A stretch of 64,000 nucleotides of DNA, taken from Lasioglossum baleicum (Eukaryota; Arthropoda; Insecta; Hymenoptera; Halictidae). Each line of letters starts with the position of its first letter. Position 1 is the first letter of the stretch. Under the pieces are notes generated by a model. That model did not search any database and was not told the origin of the DNA. It worked only from the letters and a program-made list of their open reading frames with translations. The translations under genes and the position numbers were made by a program. Shown here piece after piece: positions 48,001 through 63,000 of the stretch. Location: assembly GCF_051020765.1 (NCBI RefSeq), contig NW_027469086.1, forward strand, positions 1,674,001-1,738,000, read 5' to 3'.

Positions 48001-51000
48001 CATCCCAAAAAACCTGCGCATGCGCATCCCACAAAACCTCGCACGTGTTTTTACTCGACTAGCCTGCGGGATGCATCCTCTCGCACGTGTTTTTGCTCGA
48101 CTAGCCATGCGCATCCCAAAAAACCTGCGCATGCGCATCCCAAAAAACCTGCGCATGCGCATCCCACAAAACCTGCGCATGCGCATCCCACAAAACCTCG
48201 CACGTGTTTTTACTCGACTAGCCTGCGGGATGCATCCTCTCGCACGTGTTTTTGCTCGACTAGCCATGCGCATCCCAAAAAACCTGCGCATGCGCATCCC
48301 AAAAAACCTGCGCATGCGCATCCCACAAAACCTGCGCATGCGCATCCCACAAAACCTGCGCATGCGCATCCCACAAAACCTGCGCATGCGCATCCCACAA
48401 AACCTCGCACGTGTTTTTACTCGACTAGCCTGCGGGATGCATCCTCTCGCACGTGTTTTTACTCGACTTGCCTGCGGGATGCATCCTCTCGCACGTGTTT
48501 TTGCTCGACTAGCCTGCGGGATGCATCCTCTCGCACGTGTTTTTACTCGACTACCCTGCGGGATGCATCCTCTCGCACGTGTTTTTGCTCGACTAGCCAT
48601 GCGCATCCCTAAAAACCTGCGCACGCGCATCCCACAAAACCTGCGCATGCGCATCCCACAAAACCTCGCACGTGTTTTTACTCGTCTAGCCTGCAGGATG
48701 CATCCTCTCGCACGTGTTTTTACTCGACTAGCCTGCGGGATGCATCCTCTCGCACGTGTTTTTGCTCGACCAGCCTGCGGGATGCATCCTCTCGCACGTG
48801 TTTTTACTCGACTAGCCTTCGGGATTCATCCTCTCGCACGTGTTTTTACTCGACTAGCCTGCGGGATGCATCCTCTCGCACGTGTTTTTGCTCGACTAGC
48901 CATGCGCATCCCAAAAAACCTGCGCATGCGCATCCCAAAAAACCTGCGCATGCGCATCCCACAAAACCTCGCACGTGTTTTTACTCGACTAGCCTGCGGG
49001 ATGCATCCTCTCGCACGTGTTTTTACTCGACTTGCCTGTGGGATGCATCCTCTCGCACGTGTTTTTACCCGACTAGCCTGCGGGATGCATCCTCTCGCAC
49101 GTGTTTTTACTCGACTAGCCTGCGGGATGCATCCTCTAGCACGTGTTTTTACTCGACTAGCCTGCGGGATGCATCCTCTCGCACGTGTTTTTGCTCGACT
49201 AGCCTGCGGGATGCATCCTCTCGCACGTGTTTTTACTCGACTAGCCTGCGGGATGCATCCTCTCGCACGTGTTTTTGCTCGACTAGCCATGCGCATCCCA
49301 AAAAACCTGCGCATGCGCATCCCACAAAACCTGCGAATGCGCATCCCACAAAACCTGCGCATGCGCATCCCACAAAACCTCGCACGTGTTTTTACTCGAC
49401 TAGCCTGCGGGATGCATCCTCTCGCACGTGTTTTTACCCGACTAGCCTGCGGGATGCATCCTCTCGCACGTGTTTTTACTCGACTAGCCTGCGGGATGCA
49501 TCCTCTCGCACGTGTTTTTACTCGACTAGCCTGCAGGATGCATCCTCTCGCACGTGTTTTTACTCGACTAGCCTGCGGGATGCATCCTCTCGCACGTGTT
49601 TTTGCTCGACCAGCCTGCGGGATGCATCCTCTCGCACGTGTTTTTGCTCGACTAGCCTGCGGGATGCATCCTCTCGCACGTGTTTTTACTCGACTAGCCT
49701 TCGGGATTCATCCTCTCGCACGTGTTTTTACTCGACTAGCCTGCGGGATGCATCCTCTCGCACGTGTTTTTGCTCGACTAGCCATGCGCATCCCAAAAAA
49801 CCTGCGCATGCGCATCCCAAAAAACCTGCGCATGCGCATCCCACAAAACCTCGCACTTGTTTTTACTCGACTACCCTGCGGGATGCATCCTCTCGCACGT
49901 GTTTTTGCTCGACTAGCCATGCGCATCCCAAAAAACCTGCGCATGCGCATCCCACAAAACCTGCGCATGCGCATCCCACAAAACCTCGCACGTGTTTTTA
50001 CTCGACTAGCCTGCGGGATGCATCCTCTCGCACGTGTTTTTACTCGACTTGCCTGCGGGATGCATCCTCTCGCACGTGTTTTTGCTCGACTAGCCTGCGG
50101 GATGCATCCTCTCGCACGTGTTTTTACTCGACTAGCCTGCGGGATGCATCCTCTCGCACGTGTTTTTGCTCGACTAGCCATGCGCATCCCAAAAAACCTG
50201 CGCATGCGCATCCCAAAAAACCTGCGCATGCGCATCTCACAAAACCTGCGCATGCGCATCCCACAAAACCTGCGCATGCGCATCCCACAAAACCTCGCAC
50301 GTGTTTTTACTCGACTAGCCTGCGGGATGCATCCTCTCGCACGTGTTTTTGCTCGACTAGCCATGCGCATCCCAAAAAACCTGCGCATGCGCATCCCAAA
50401 AAACCTGCGCATGCGCATCCCACAAAACCTGCGCATGCGCATCCCACAAAACCTGCGCATGCGCATCCCACAAAACCTCGCACTTGGTTTTACTCGACTA
50501 CCCTGCGGGATGCATCCTCTCGCACGTGTTTTTGCTCGACTAGCCATGCGCATCCCAAAAAACCTGCGCATGCGCATCCCACAAAACCTGCGCATGCGCA
50601 TCCCACAAAACCTGCGCATGCGCATCCCACAAAACCTCGCACGTGTTTTTACTCGACTAGCCTGCGGGATGCATCCTCTCGCACGTGTTTTTGCTCGACT
50701 AGCCTGCGGGATGCATCCTCTCGCACGTGTTCTTACTCGACTACCCTGCGGGATGCATCCTCTCGCACGTGTTTTTGCTCGACTAGCCATGCGCATCCCA
50801 AAAAACCTGCGCATGCGCATCCCACAAAACCTGCGCATGCGCATCCCACAAAACCTCGCACGTGTTTTTACTCGTCTAGCCTGCAGGATGCATCCTCTCG
50901 CACGTGTTTTTACTCGACTAGCCTGCGGGATGCATCCTCTCGCACGTGTTTTTGCTCGACTAGCCATGCGCATCCCAAAAAACCTGCGCATGCGCATCCC

Positions 51001-54000
51001 AAAAAACCTGCGCATGCGCATCCCACAAAACCTGCGCATGCGCATCCCACAAAACCTGCGCATGCGCATCCCACAAAACCTCGCACGTGTTTTTACTCGA
51101 CTAGCCTGTGGGATGCATCCTCTCGCACGTGTTTTTACCCGACTAGCCTGCGGGATGCATCCTCTCGCACGTGTTTTTACTCGACTAGCCTGCGGGATGC
51201 ATCCTCTCGCACGTGTTTTTGCTCGACTAGCCTGCGGGATGCATCCTCTCGCACGTGTTCTTACTCGACTACCCTGCGGGATGCATCCTCTCGCACGTGT
51301 TTTTGCTCGACTAGCCTGCGGGATGCATCCTCTCGCACGTGTTCTTACTCGACTACCCTGCGGGATGCATCCTCTCGCACGTGTTTTTGCTCGACTAGCC
51401 ATGCGCATCCCAAAAAACCTGCGCATGCGCATCCCACAAAACCTGCGCATGCGCATCCCACAAAACCTCGCACGTGTTTTTACTCGACTAGCCTGCGGGA
51501 TGCATCCTCTCGCACGTGTTTTTACTCGACTAGCCATGCGCATCCCAAAAAACCTGCGCATGCGCATCCCAAAAAACCTGCGCATGCGCATCCCACAAAA
51601 CCTGCGCATGCGCATCCCACAAAACCTGCGCATGCGCATCCCACAAAACCTCGCACGTGTTTTTGCTCGACTAGCCTGCGGGATGCATCCTCTCGCACGT
51701 GTTTTTCTCGACTACCCTGCGGGATGCATCCTCTCGCACGTGTTTTTGCTCGACTAGCCATGCGCATCCCAAAAAACCTGCGCACGCGCATCCCACAAAA
51801 CCTGCGCATGCGCATCCCACAAAACCTCGCACGTGTTTTTACTCGTCTAGCCTGCAGGATGCATCCTCTCGCACGTGTTTTTACTCGACTAGCCTGCGGG
51901 ATGCATCCTCTCGCACGTGTTTTTACTCGACTAGCCTTCGGGATTCATCCTCTCGCACGTGTTTTTACTCGACTAGCCTGCGGGATGCATCCTCTCGCAC
52001 GTGTTTTTGCTCGACTAGCCATGCGCATCCCAAAAAACCTGCGCATGCGCATCCCAAAAAACCTGCGCATGCGCATCCCACAAAACCTGCGCATGCGCAT
52101 CCCACAAAACCTCGCACGTGTTTTTACTCGACTAGCCTGCGGGATGCATCCTCTCGCACGTGTTTTTGCTCGACTAGCCATGCGCATCCCAAAAAACCTG
52201 CGCATGCGCATCCCAAAAAACCTGCGCATGCGCATCCCACAAAACCTGCGCATGCGCATCCCACAAAACCTGCGCATGCGCATCCCACAAAACCTGCGCA
52301 TGCGCATCCCACAAAACCTCGCACTTGTTTTTACTCGACTACCCTGCGGGATGCATCCTCTCGCACGTGTTTTTGCTCGACTAGCCATGCGCATCCCAAA
52401 AAACCTGCGCATGCGCATCCCACAAAACCTGCGCATGCGCATCCCACAAAACCTCGCACGTGTTTTTACTCGACTAGCCTGCGGGATGCATCCTCTCGCA
52501 CGTGTTTTTACTCGACTTGCCTGCGGGATGCATCCTCTCGCACGTGTTTTTGCTCGACTAGCCTGCGGGATGCATCCTCTCGCACGTGTTTTTACTCGAC
52601 TACCCTGCGGGATGCATCCTCTCGCACGTGTTTTTGCTCGACTAGCCATGCGCATCCCTAAAAACCTGCGCACGCGCATCCCACAAAACCTGCGCATGCG
52701 CATCCCACAAAACCTCGCACGTGTTTTTACTCGTCTAGCCTGCAGGATGCATCCTCTCGCACGTGTTTTTGCTCGACTAGCCATGCGCATCCCAAAAAAC
52801 CTGCGCATGCGCATCCCAAAAAACCTGCGCATGCGCATCCCACAAAACCTGCGCATGCGCATCCCACAAAACCTCGCACGTGTTTTTACTCGACTAGCCT
52901 GCGGGATGCATCCTCTCGCACGTGTTTTTACTCGACTTGCCTGCGGGATGCATCCTCTCGCACGTGTTTTTGCTCGACTAGCCTGCGGGATGCATCCTCT
53001 CGCACGTGTTTTTACTCGACTTGCCTGCGGGATGCATCCTCTCGCACGTGTTTTTGCTCGACTAGCCTGCGGGATGCATCCTCTCGCACGTGTTTTTACT
53101 CGACTAGCCTGCGGGATGCATCCTCTCGCACGTGTTTTTGCTCGACTAGCCATGCGCATCCCAAAAAACCTGCGCATGCGCATCCCAAAAAACCTGCGCA
53201 TGCGCATCTCACAAAACCTGCGCATGCGCATCCCACAAAACCTGCGCATGCGCATCCCACAAAACCTCGCACGTGTTTTTACTCGACTAGCCTGCGGGAT
53301 GCATCCTCTCGCACGTGTTTTTGCTCGACTAGCCATGCGCATCCCAAAAAACCTGCGCATGCGCATCCCAAAAAACCTGCGCATGCGCATCCCACAAAAC
53401 CTGCGCATGCGCATCCCACAAAACCTCGCACTTGGTTTTACTCGACTACCCTGCGGGATGCATCCTCTCGCACGTGTTTTTGCTCGACTAGCCATGCGCA
53501 TCCCAAAAAACCTGCGCATGCGCATCCCACAAAACCTGCGCATGCGCATCCCACAAAACCTCGCACGTGTTTTTACTCGACTAGCCTGCGGGATGCATCC
53601 TCTCGCACGTGTTTTTGCTCGACTAGCCTGCGGGATGCATCCTCTCGCACGTGTTCTTACTCGACTACCCTGCGGGATGCATCCTCTCGCACGTGTTTTT
53701 GCTCGACTAGCCATGCGCATCCCAAAAAACCTGCGCATGCGCATCCCACAAAACCTGCGCATGCGCATCCCACAAAACCTCGCACGTGTTTTTACTCGTC
53801 TAGCCTGCAGGATGCATCCTCTCGCACGTGTTTTTACTCGACTAGCCTGCGGGATGCATCCTCTCGCACGTGTTTTTGCTCGACTAGCCATGCGCATCCC
53901 AAAAAACCTGCGCATGCGCATCCCAAAAAACCTGCGCATGCGCATCCCACAAAACCTGCGCATGCGCATCCCACAAAACCTGCGCATGCGCATCCCACAA

Positions 54001-57000
54001 AACCTCGCACGTGTTTTTACTCGACTAGCCTGTGGGATGCATCCTCTCGCACGTGTTTTTACCCGACTAGCCTGCGGGATGCATCCTCTCGCACGTGTTT
54101 TTACTCGACTAGCCTGCGGGATGCATCCTCTCGCACGTGTTTTTGCTCGACTAGCCTGCGGGATGCATCCTCTCGCACGTGTTCTTACTCGACTACCCTG
54201 CGGGATGCATCCTCTCGCACGTGTTTTTGCTCGACTAGCCTGCGGGATGCATCCTCTCGCACGTGTTCTTACTCGACTACCCTGCGGGATGCATCCTCTC
54301 GCACGTGTTTTTGCTCGACTAGCCATGCGCATCCCAAAAAACCTGCGCATGCGCATCCCACAAAACCTGCGCATGCGCATCCCACAAAACCTCGCACGTG
54401 TTTTTACTCGACTAGCCTGCGGGATGCATCCTCTCGCACGTGTTTTTACTCGACTAGCCATGCGCATCCCAAAAAACCTGCGCATGCGCATCCCAAAAAA
54501 CCTGCGCATGCGCATCCCACAAAACCTGCGCATGCGCATCCCACAAAACCTGCGCATGCGCATCCCACAAAACCTCGCACGTGTTTTTGCTCGACTAGCC
54601 TGCGGGATGCATCCTCTCGCACGTGTTTTTCTCGACTACCCTGCGGGATGCATCCTCTCGCACGTGTTTTTGCTCGACTAGCCATGCGCATCCCAAAAAA
54701 CCTGCGCACGCGCATCCCACAAAACCTGCGCATGCGCATCCCACAAAACCTCGCACGTGTTTTTACTCGTCTAGCCTGCAGGATGCATCCTCTCGCACGT
54801 GTTTTTACTCGACTAGCCTGCGGGATGCATCCTCTCGCACGTGTTTTTGCTCGACTAGCCATGCGCATCCCAAAAAACCTGCGCATGCGCATCCCACAAA
54901 ACCTGCGAATGCGCATCCCACAAAACCTGCGCATGCGCATCCCACAAAACCTCGCACGTGTTTTTACTCGACTAGCCTGCGGGATGCATCCTCTCGCACG
55001 TGTTTTTACCCGACTAGCCTGCGGGATGCATCCTCTCGCACGTGTTTTTACTCGACTAGCCTGCGGGATGCATCCTCTCGCACGTGTTTTTACTCGACTA
55101 GCCTGCAGGATGCATCCTCTCGCACGTGTTTTTACTCGACTAGCCTGCGGGATGCATCCTCTCGCACGTGTTTTTGCTCGACCAGCCTGCGGGATGCATC
55201 CTCTCGCACGTGTTTTTGCTCGACTAGCCTGCGGGATGCATCCTCTCGCACGTGTTTTTACTCGACTAGCCTTCGGGATTCATCCTCTCGCACGTGTTTT
55301 TACTCGACTAGCCTGCGGGATGCATCCTCTCGCACGTGTTTTTGCTCGACTAGCCATGCGCATCCCAAAAAACCTGCGCATGCGCATCCCAAAAAACCTG
55401 CGCATGCGCATCCCACAAAACCTGCGCATGCGCATCCCACAAAACCTCGCACGTGTTTTTACTCGACTAGCTTGCGGGATGCATCCTCTCGCACGTGTTT
55501 TTGCTCGACTAGCCATGCGCATCCCAAAAAACCTGCGCATGCGCATCCCAAAAAACCTGCGCATGCGCATCCCACAAAACCTGCGCATGCGCATCCCACA
55601 AAACCTCGCACGTGTTTTTACTCGACTAGCCTGCGGGATGCATCCTCTCGCACGTGTTTTTGCTCGACTAGCCATGCGCATCCCAAAAAACCTGCGCATG
55701 CGCATCCCAAAAAACCTGCGCATGCGCATCCCACAAAACCTGCGCATGCGCATCCCACAAAACCTGCGCATGCGCATCCCACAAAACCTGCGCATGCGCA
55801 TCCCACAAAACCTCGCACTTGTTTTTACTCGACTACCCTGCGGGATGCATCCTCTCGCACGTGTTTTTGCTCGACTAGCCATGCGCATCCCAAAAAACCT
55901 GCGCATGCGCATCCCAAAAAACCTGCGCATGCGCATCCCAAAAAACCTGCGCATGCGCATCCCACAAAACCTCGCACGTGTTTTTACTCGACTAGCCTGC
56001 GGGATGCATCCTCTCGCACGTGTTTTTACTCGACTTGCCTGCGGGATGCATCCTCTCGCACGTGTTTTTACTCGACTTGCCTGCGGGATGCATCCTCTCG
56101 CACGTGTTTTTGCTCGACTAGCCTGCGGGATGCATCCTCTCGCACGTGTTTTTACTCGACTACCCTGCGGGATGCATCCTCTCGCACGTGTTTTTGCTCG
56201 ACTAGCCATGCGCATCCCTAAAAACCTGCGCACGCGCATCCCACAAAACCTGCGCATGCGCATCCCACAAAACCTCGCACGTGTTTTTACTCGTCTAGCC
56301 TGCAGGATGCATCCTCTCGCACGTGTTTTTACTCGACTAGCCTGCGGGATGCATCCTCTCGCACGTGTTTTTGCTCGACCAGCCTGCGGGATGCATCCTC
56401 TCGCACGTGTTTTTGCTCGACTAGCCTGCGGGATGCATCCTCTCGCACGTGTTTTTACTCGACTAGCCTTCGGGATTCATCCTCTCGCACGTGTTTTTAC
56501 TCGACTAGCCTGCGGGATGCATCCTCTCGCACGTGTTTTTGCTCGACTAGCCATGCGCATCCCAAAAAACCTGCGCATGCGCATCCCAAAAAACCTGCGC
56601 ATGCGCATCCCACAAAACCTGCGCATGCGCATCCCACAAAACCTCGCACGTGTTTTTACTCGACTAGCCTGCGGGATGCATCCTCTCGCACGTGTTTTTG
56701 CTCGACTAGCCATGCGCATCCCAAAAAACCTGCGCATGCGCATCCCAAAAAACCTGCGCATGCGCATCCCACAAAACCTGCGCATGCGCATCCCACAAAA
56801 CCTCGCACGTGTTTTTACTCGACTAGCCTGCGGGATGCATCCTCTCGCACGTGTTTTTGCTCGACTAGCCATGCGCATCCCAAAAAACCTGCGCATGCGC
56901 ATCCCAAAAAACCTGCGCATGCTCATCCCACAAAACCTGCGCATGCGCATCCCACAAAACCTGCGCATGCGCATCCCACAAAACCTCGCACTTGTTTTTA

Positions 57001-60000
57001 CTCGACTACCCTGCGGGATGCATCCTCTCGCACGTGTTTTTGCTCGACTAGCCATGCGCATCCCAAAAAACCTGCGCATGCGCATCCCAAAAAACCTGCG
57101 CATGCGCATCCCAAAAAACCTGCGCATGCGCATCCCACAAAACCTCGCACGTGTTTTTACTCGACTAGCCTGCGGGATGCATCCTCTCGCACGTGTTTTT
57201 ACTCGACTTGCCTGCGGGATGCATCCTCTCGCACGTGTTTTTACTCGACTTGCCTGCGGGATGCATCCTCTCGCACGTGTTTTTGCTCGACTAGCCTGCG
57301 GGATGCATCCTCTCGCACGTGTTTTTACTCGACTACCCTGCGGGATGCATCCTCTCGCACGTGTTTTTGCTCGACTAGCCATGCGCATCCCTAAAAACCT
57401 GCGCACGCGCATCCCACAAAAAACCTGCGCATGCGCATCCACAAAACCTCGCACGTGTTTTACTCGTCTAGCCTGCAGGATGCATCCTCTCGCACGTGTT
57501 TTTACTCGGACTAGCCTGCGGGATGCATCCTCTCGCACGTGTTTTTGCTCGACCAGCCTGCGGGATGCATCCTCTCGCACGTGTTTTTACTCGACTAGCC
57601 TTCGGATTCATCCTCTCGCACGTGTTTTTACTCGACTAGCCTGCGGGATGCATCCTCTCGCACGTGTTTTTGCTCGACTAGCCATGCGCATCCCAAAAAC
57701 CTGCGCATGCGCATCCCAAAAAACCTGCGCATGCGCATCCCACAAAACCTGCGCATGCGCATCCCACAAAACCTGCGCATGCGCATCCCACAAAACCTCG
57801 CACTTGTTTTACTCGACTACCTGCGGGATGCATCCTCTCGCACAGTGTTTTTGCTCGACTAGCCATGCGCATCCCAAAAAACCTGCGCATGCGCATCCCA
57901 CAAAACCTGCGCATGCGCATCCCACAAAAACCTCGCACGTGTTTTTACTCGACTAGCCTGCGGGATGCATCCTCTCGCACGTGTTTTTGCTCGACTAGCC
58001 TGCGGGATGCATCCTCTCGCACGTGTTCTTACTCGACTACCCTGCGGGATGCATCCTCTCGCACGTGTTTTTGCTCGACTAGCCATGCGCATCCCAAAAA
58101 ACCTGCGCATTGCGCATCCCACAAAACCTGCGCATGCGCATCCCACAAAACCTCGCACGTGTTTTTACTCGTCTAGCCTGCAGGATGCATCCTCTCGCAC
58201 GTGTTTTTACTCGACTAGCCTGCGGGATGCATCCTCTCGCACGTGTTTTTGCTCGACTAGCCATGCGCATCCCAAAAAACCTGCGCATGCGCATCCCAAA
58301 AACCTGCGCATGCGCATCCCACAAAACCTGCGCATGCGCATCCCACAAAACCTGCGCATGCGCATCCCACAAAACCTCGCACGTGTTTTTACTCGACTAG
58401 GCCTGTGGGATGCATCCTCTCGCACGTGTTTTTACCCGACTAGCCTGCGGGATGCATCCTCTCGCACGTGTTTTTACTCGACTAGCCTGCGGGATGCATC
58501 CTCTCGCACGTGTTTTTGCTCGACTAGCCTGCGGGATGCATCCTCTCGCACGTGTTCTTACTCGACTACCCTGCGGGATGCATCCTCTCGCACGTGTTTT
58601 TGCTCGACTAGCCTGCGGGATGCATCCTCTCGCACGTGTTCTTACTCGACTACCCTGCGGGATGCATCCTCTCGCACGTGTTTTTGCTCGACTAGCCATG
58701 CGCATCCCAAAAAACCTGCGCATGCGCATCCCACAAAACCTGCGCATGCGCATCCCACAAAACCTCGCACGTGTTTTTACTCGACTAGCCTGCGGGATGC
58801 ATCCTCTCGCACGTGTTTTTACTCGACTAGCCATGCGCATCCCAAAAAACCTGCGCATGCGCATCCCAAAAAACCTGCGCATGCGCATCCCACAAAACCT
58901 GCGCATGCGCATCCCACAAAACCTGCGCATGCGCATCCCACAAAACCTCGCACGTGTTTTTGCTCGACTAGCCTGCGGGATGCATCCTCTCGCACGTGTT
59001 TTTCTCGACTACCCTGCGGGATGCATCCTCTCGCACGTGTTTTTGCTCGACTAGCCATGCGCATCCCAAAAAACCTGCGCACGCGCATCCCACAAAACCT
59101 GCGCATGCGCATCCCACAAAACCTCGCACGTGTTTTTACTCGTCTAGCCTGCAGGATGCATCCTCTCGCACGTGTTTTTACTCGACTAGCCTGCGGGATG
59201 CATCCTCTCGCACGTGTTTTTGCTCGACTAGCCATGCGCATCCCAAAAAACCTGCGCATGCGCATCCCACAAAACCTGCGAATGCGCATCCCACAAAACC
59301 TGCGCATGCGCATCCCACAAAACCTCGCACGTGTTTTTACTCGACTAGCCTGCGGGATGCATCCTCTCGCACGTGTTTTTACCCGACTAGCCTGCGGGAT
59401 GCATCCTCTCGCACGTGTTTTTACTCGACTAGCCTGCGGGATGCATCCTCTCGCACGTGTTTTTACTCGACTAGCCTGCAGGATGCATCCTCTCGCACGT
59501 GTTTTTACTCGACTAGCCTGCGGGATGCATCCTCTCGCACGTGTTTTTGCTCGACCAGCCTGCGGGATGCATCCTCTCGCACGTGTTTTTGCTCGACTAG
59601 CCTGCGGGATGCATCCTCTCGCACGTGTTTTTACTCGACTAGCCTTCGGGATTCATCCTCTCGCACGTGTTTTTACTCGACTAGCCTGCGGGATGCATCC
59701 TCTCGCACGTGTTTTTGCTCGACTAGCCATGCGCATCCCAAAAAACCTGCGCATGCGCATCCCAAAAAACCTGCGCATGCGCATCCCACAAAACCTGCGC
59801 ATGCGCATCCCACAAAACCTCGCACGTGTTTTTACTCGACTAGCCTGCGGGATGCATCCTCTCGCACGTGTTTTTGCTCGACTAGCCATGCGCATCCCAA
59901 AAAACCTGCGCATGCGCATCCCAAAAAACCTGCGCATGCGCATCCCACAAAACCTGCGCATGCGCATCCCACAAAACCTCGCACGTGTTTTTACTCGACT

Positions 60001-63000
60001 AGCCTGCGGGATGCATCCTCTCGCACGTGTTTTTGCTCGACTAGCCATGCGCATCCCAAAAAACCTGCGCATGCGCATCCCAAAAAACCTGCGCATGCGC
60101 ATCCCACAAAACCTGCGCATGCGCATCCCACAAAACCTCGCACGTGTTTTTACTCGACTAGCCTGCGGGATGCATCCTCTCGCACGTGTTTTTGCTCGAC
60201 TAGCCATGCGCATCCCAAAAAACCTGCGCATGCGCATCCCAAAAAACCTGCGCATGCTCATCCCACAAAACCTGCGCATGCGCATCCCACAAAACCTGCG
60301 CATGCGCATCCCACAAAACCTCGCACTTGTTTTTACTCGACTACCCTGCGGGATGCATCCTCTCGCACGTGTTTTTGCTCGACTAGCCATGCGCATCCCA
60401 AAAAACCTGCGCATGCGCATCCCAAAAAACCTGCGCATGCGCATCCCACAAAACCTCGCACGTGTTTTTACTCGACTAGCCTGCGGGATGCATCCTCTCG
60501 CACGTGTTTTTACTCGACTTGCCTGCGGGATGCATCCTCTCGCACGTGTTTTTACTCGACTTGCCTGCGGGATGCATCCTCTCGCACGTGTTTTTGCTCG
60601 ACTAGCCTGCGGGATGCATCCTCTCGCACGTGTTTTTACTCGACTACCCTGCGGGATGCATCCTCTCGCACGTGTTTTTGCTCGACTAGCCATGCGCATC
60701 CCTAAAAACCTGCGCACGCGCATCCCACAAAACCTGCGCATGCGCATCCCACAAAACCTCGCACGTGTTTTTACTCGTCTAGCCTGCAGGATGCATCCTC
60801 TCGCACGTGTTTTTACTCGACTAGCCTGCGGGATGCATCCTCTCGCACGTGTTTTTGCTCGACCAGCCTGCGGGATGCATCCTCTCGCACGTGTTTTTAC
60901 TCGACTAGCCTTCGGGATTCATCCTCTCGCACGTGTTTTTACTCGACTAGCCTGCGGGATGCATCCTCTCGCACGTGTTTTTGCTCGACTAGCCATGCGC
61001 ATCCCAAAAAACCTGCGCATGCGCATCCCAAAAAACCTGCGCATGCGCATCCCACAAAACCTCGCACGTGTTTTTACTCGACTAGCCTGCGGGATGCATC
61101 CTCTCGCACGTGTTTTTACTCGACTTGCCTGTGGGATGCATCCTCTCGCACGTGTTTTTACCCGACTAGCCTGCGGGATGCATCCTCTCGCACGTGTTTT
61201 TACTCGACTAGCCTGCGGGATGCATCCTCTAGCACGTGTTTTTACTCGACTAGCCTGCGGGATGCATCCTCTCGCACGTGTTTTTGCTCGACTAGCCTGC
61301 GGGATGCATCCTCTCGCACGTGTTTTTACTCGACTAGCCTGCGGGATGCATCCTCTCGCACGTGTTTTTGCTCGACTAGCCATGCGCATCCCAAAAAACC
61401 TGCGCATGCGCATCCCACAAAACCTGCGAATGCGCATCCCACAAAACCTGCGCATGCGCATCCCACAAAACCTCGCACGTGTTTTTACTCGACTAGCCTG
61501 CGGGATGCATCCTCTCGCACGTGTTTTTACCCGACTAGCCTGCGGGATGCATCCTCTCGCACGTGTTTTTACTCGACTAGCCTGCGGGATGCATCCTCTC
61601 GCACGTGTTTTTACTCGACTAGCCTGCAGGATGCATCCTCTCGCACGTGTTTTTACTCGACTAGCCTGCGGGATGCATCCTCTCGCACGTGTTTTTGCTC
61701 GACCAGCCTGCGGGATGCATCCTCTCGCACGTGTTTTTGCTCGACTAGCCTGCGGGATGCATCCTCTCGCACGTGTTTTTACTCGACTAGCCTTCGGGAT
61801 TCATCCTCTCGCACGTGTTTTTACTCGACTAGCCTGCGGGATGCATCCTCTCGCACGTGTTTTTGCTCGACTAGCCATGCGCATCCCAAAAAACCTGCGC
61901 ATGCGCATCCCAAAAAACCTGCGCATGCGCATCCCACAAAACCTGCGCATGCGCATCCCACAAAACTTCGCACGTGTTTTTACTCGACTAGCCTGCGGGA
62001 TGCATCCTCTCGCACGTGTTTTTGCTCGACTAGCCATGCGCATCCCAAAAAACCTGCGCATGCGCATCCCAAAAAACCTGCGCATGCGCATCCCACAAAA
62101 CCTGCGCATGCGCATCCCACAAAACCTGCGCATGCGCATCCCACAAAACCTGCGCATGCGCATCCCACAAAACCTCGCACTTGTTTTTACTCGACTACCC
62201 TGCGGGATGCATCCTCTCGCACGTGTTTTTGCTCGACTAGCCATGCGCATCCCAAAAAACCTGCGCATGCGCATCCCACAAAACCTGCGCATGCGCATCC
62301 CACAAAACCTCGCACGTGTTTTTACTCGACTAGCCTGCGGGATGCATCCTCTCGCACGTGTTTTTACTCGACTTGCCTGCGGGATGCATCCTCTCGCACG
62401 TGTTTTTGCTCGACTAGCCTGCGGGATGCATCCTCTCGCACGTGTTTTTACTCGACTACCCTGCGGGATGCATCCTCTCGCACGTGTTTTTGCTCGACTA
62501 GCCATGCGCATCCCTAAAAACCTGCGCACGCGCATCCCACAAAACCTGCGCATGCGCATCCCACAAAACCTCGCACGTGTTTTTACTCGTCTAGCCTGCA
62601 GGATGCATCCTCTCGCACGTGTTTTTACTCGACTAGCCTGCGGGATGCATCCTCTCGCACGTGTTTTTGCTCGACCAGCCTGCGGGATGCATCCTCTCGC
62701 ACGTGTTTTTACTCGACTAGCCTTCGGGATTCATCCTCTCGCACGTGTTTTTACTCGACTAGCCTGCGGGATGCATCCTCTCGCACGTGTTTTTGCTCGA
62801 CTAGCCATGCGCATCCCAAAAAACCTGCGCATGCGCATCCCAAAAAACCTGCGCATGCGCATCCCAAAAAACCTGCGCATGCGCATCCCACAAAACCTGC
62901 GCATGCGCATCCCACAAAACCTCGCACGTGTTTTTACTCGACTAGCCTGCGGGATGCATCCTCTCGCACGTGTTTTTACTCGACTTGCCTGCGGGATGCA

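Noticed and set aside
40295..51757. A 3,820-codon open frame, and several others of 250-2,300 codons on both strands
   Set aside because: They are translations of the 42-bp and 24-bp satellite units in frames without stops; the same DNA is open in other frames and on the other strand.
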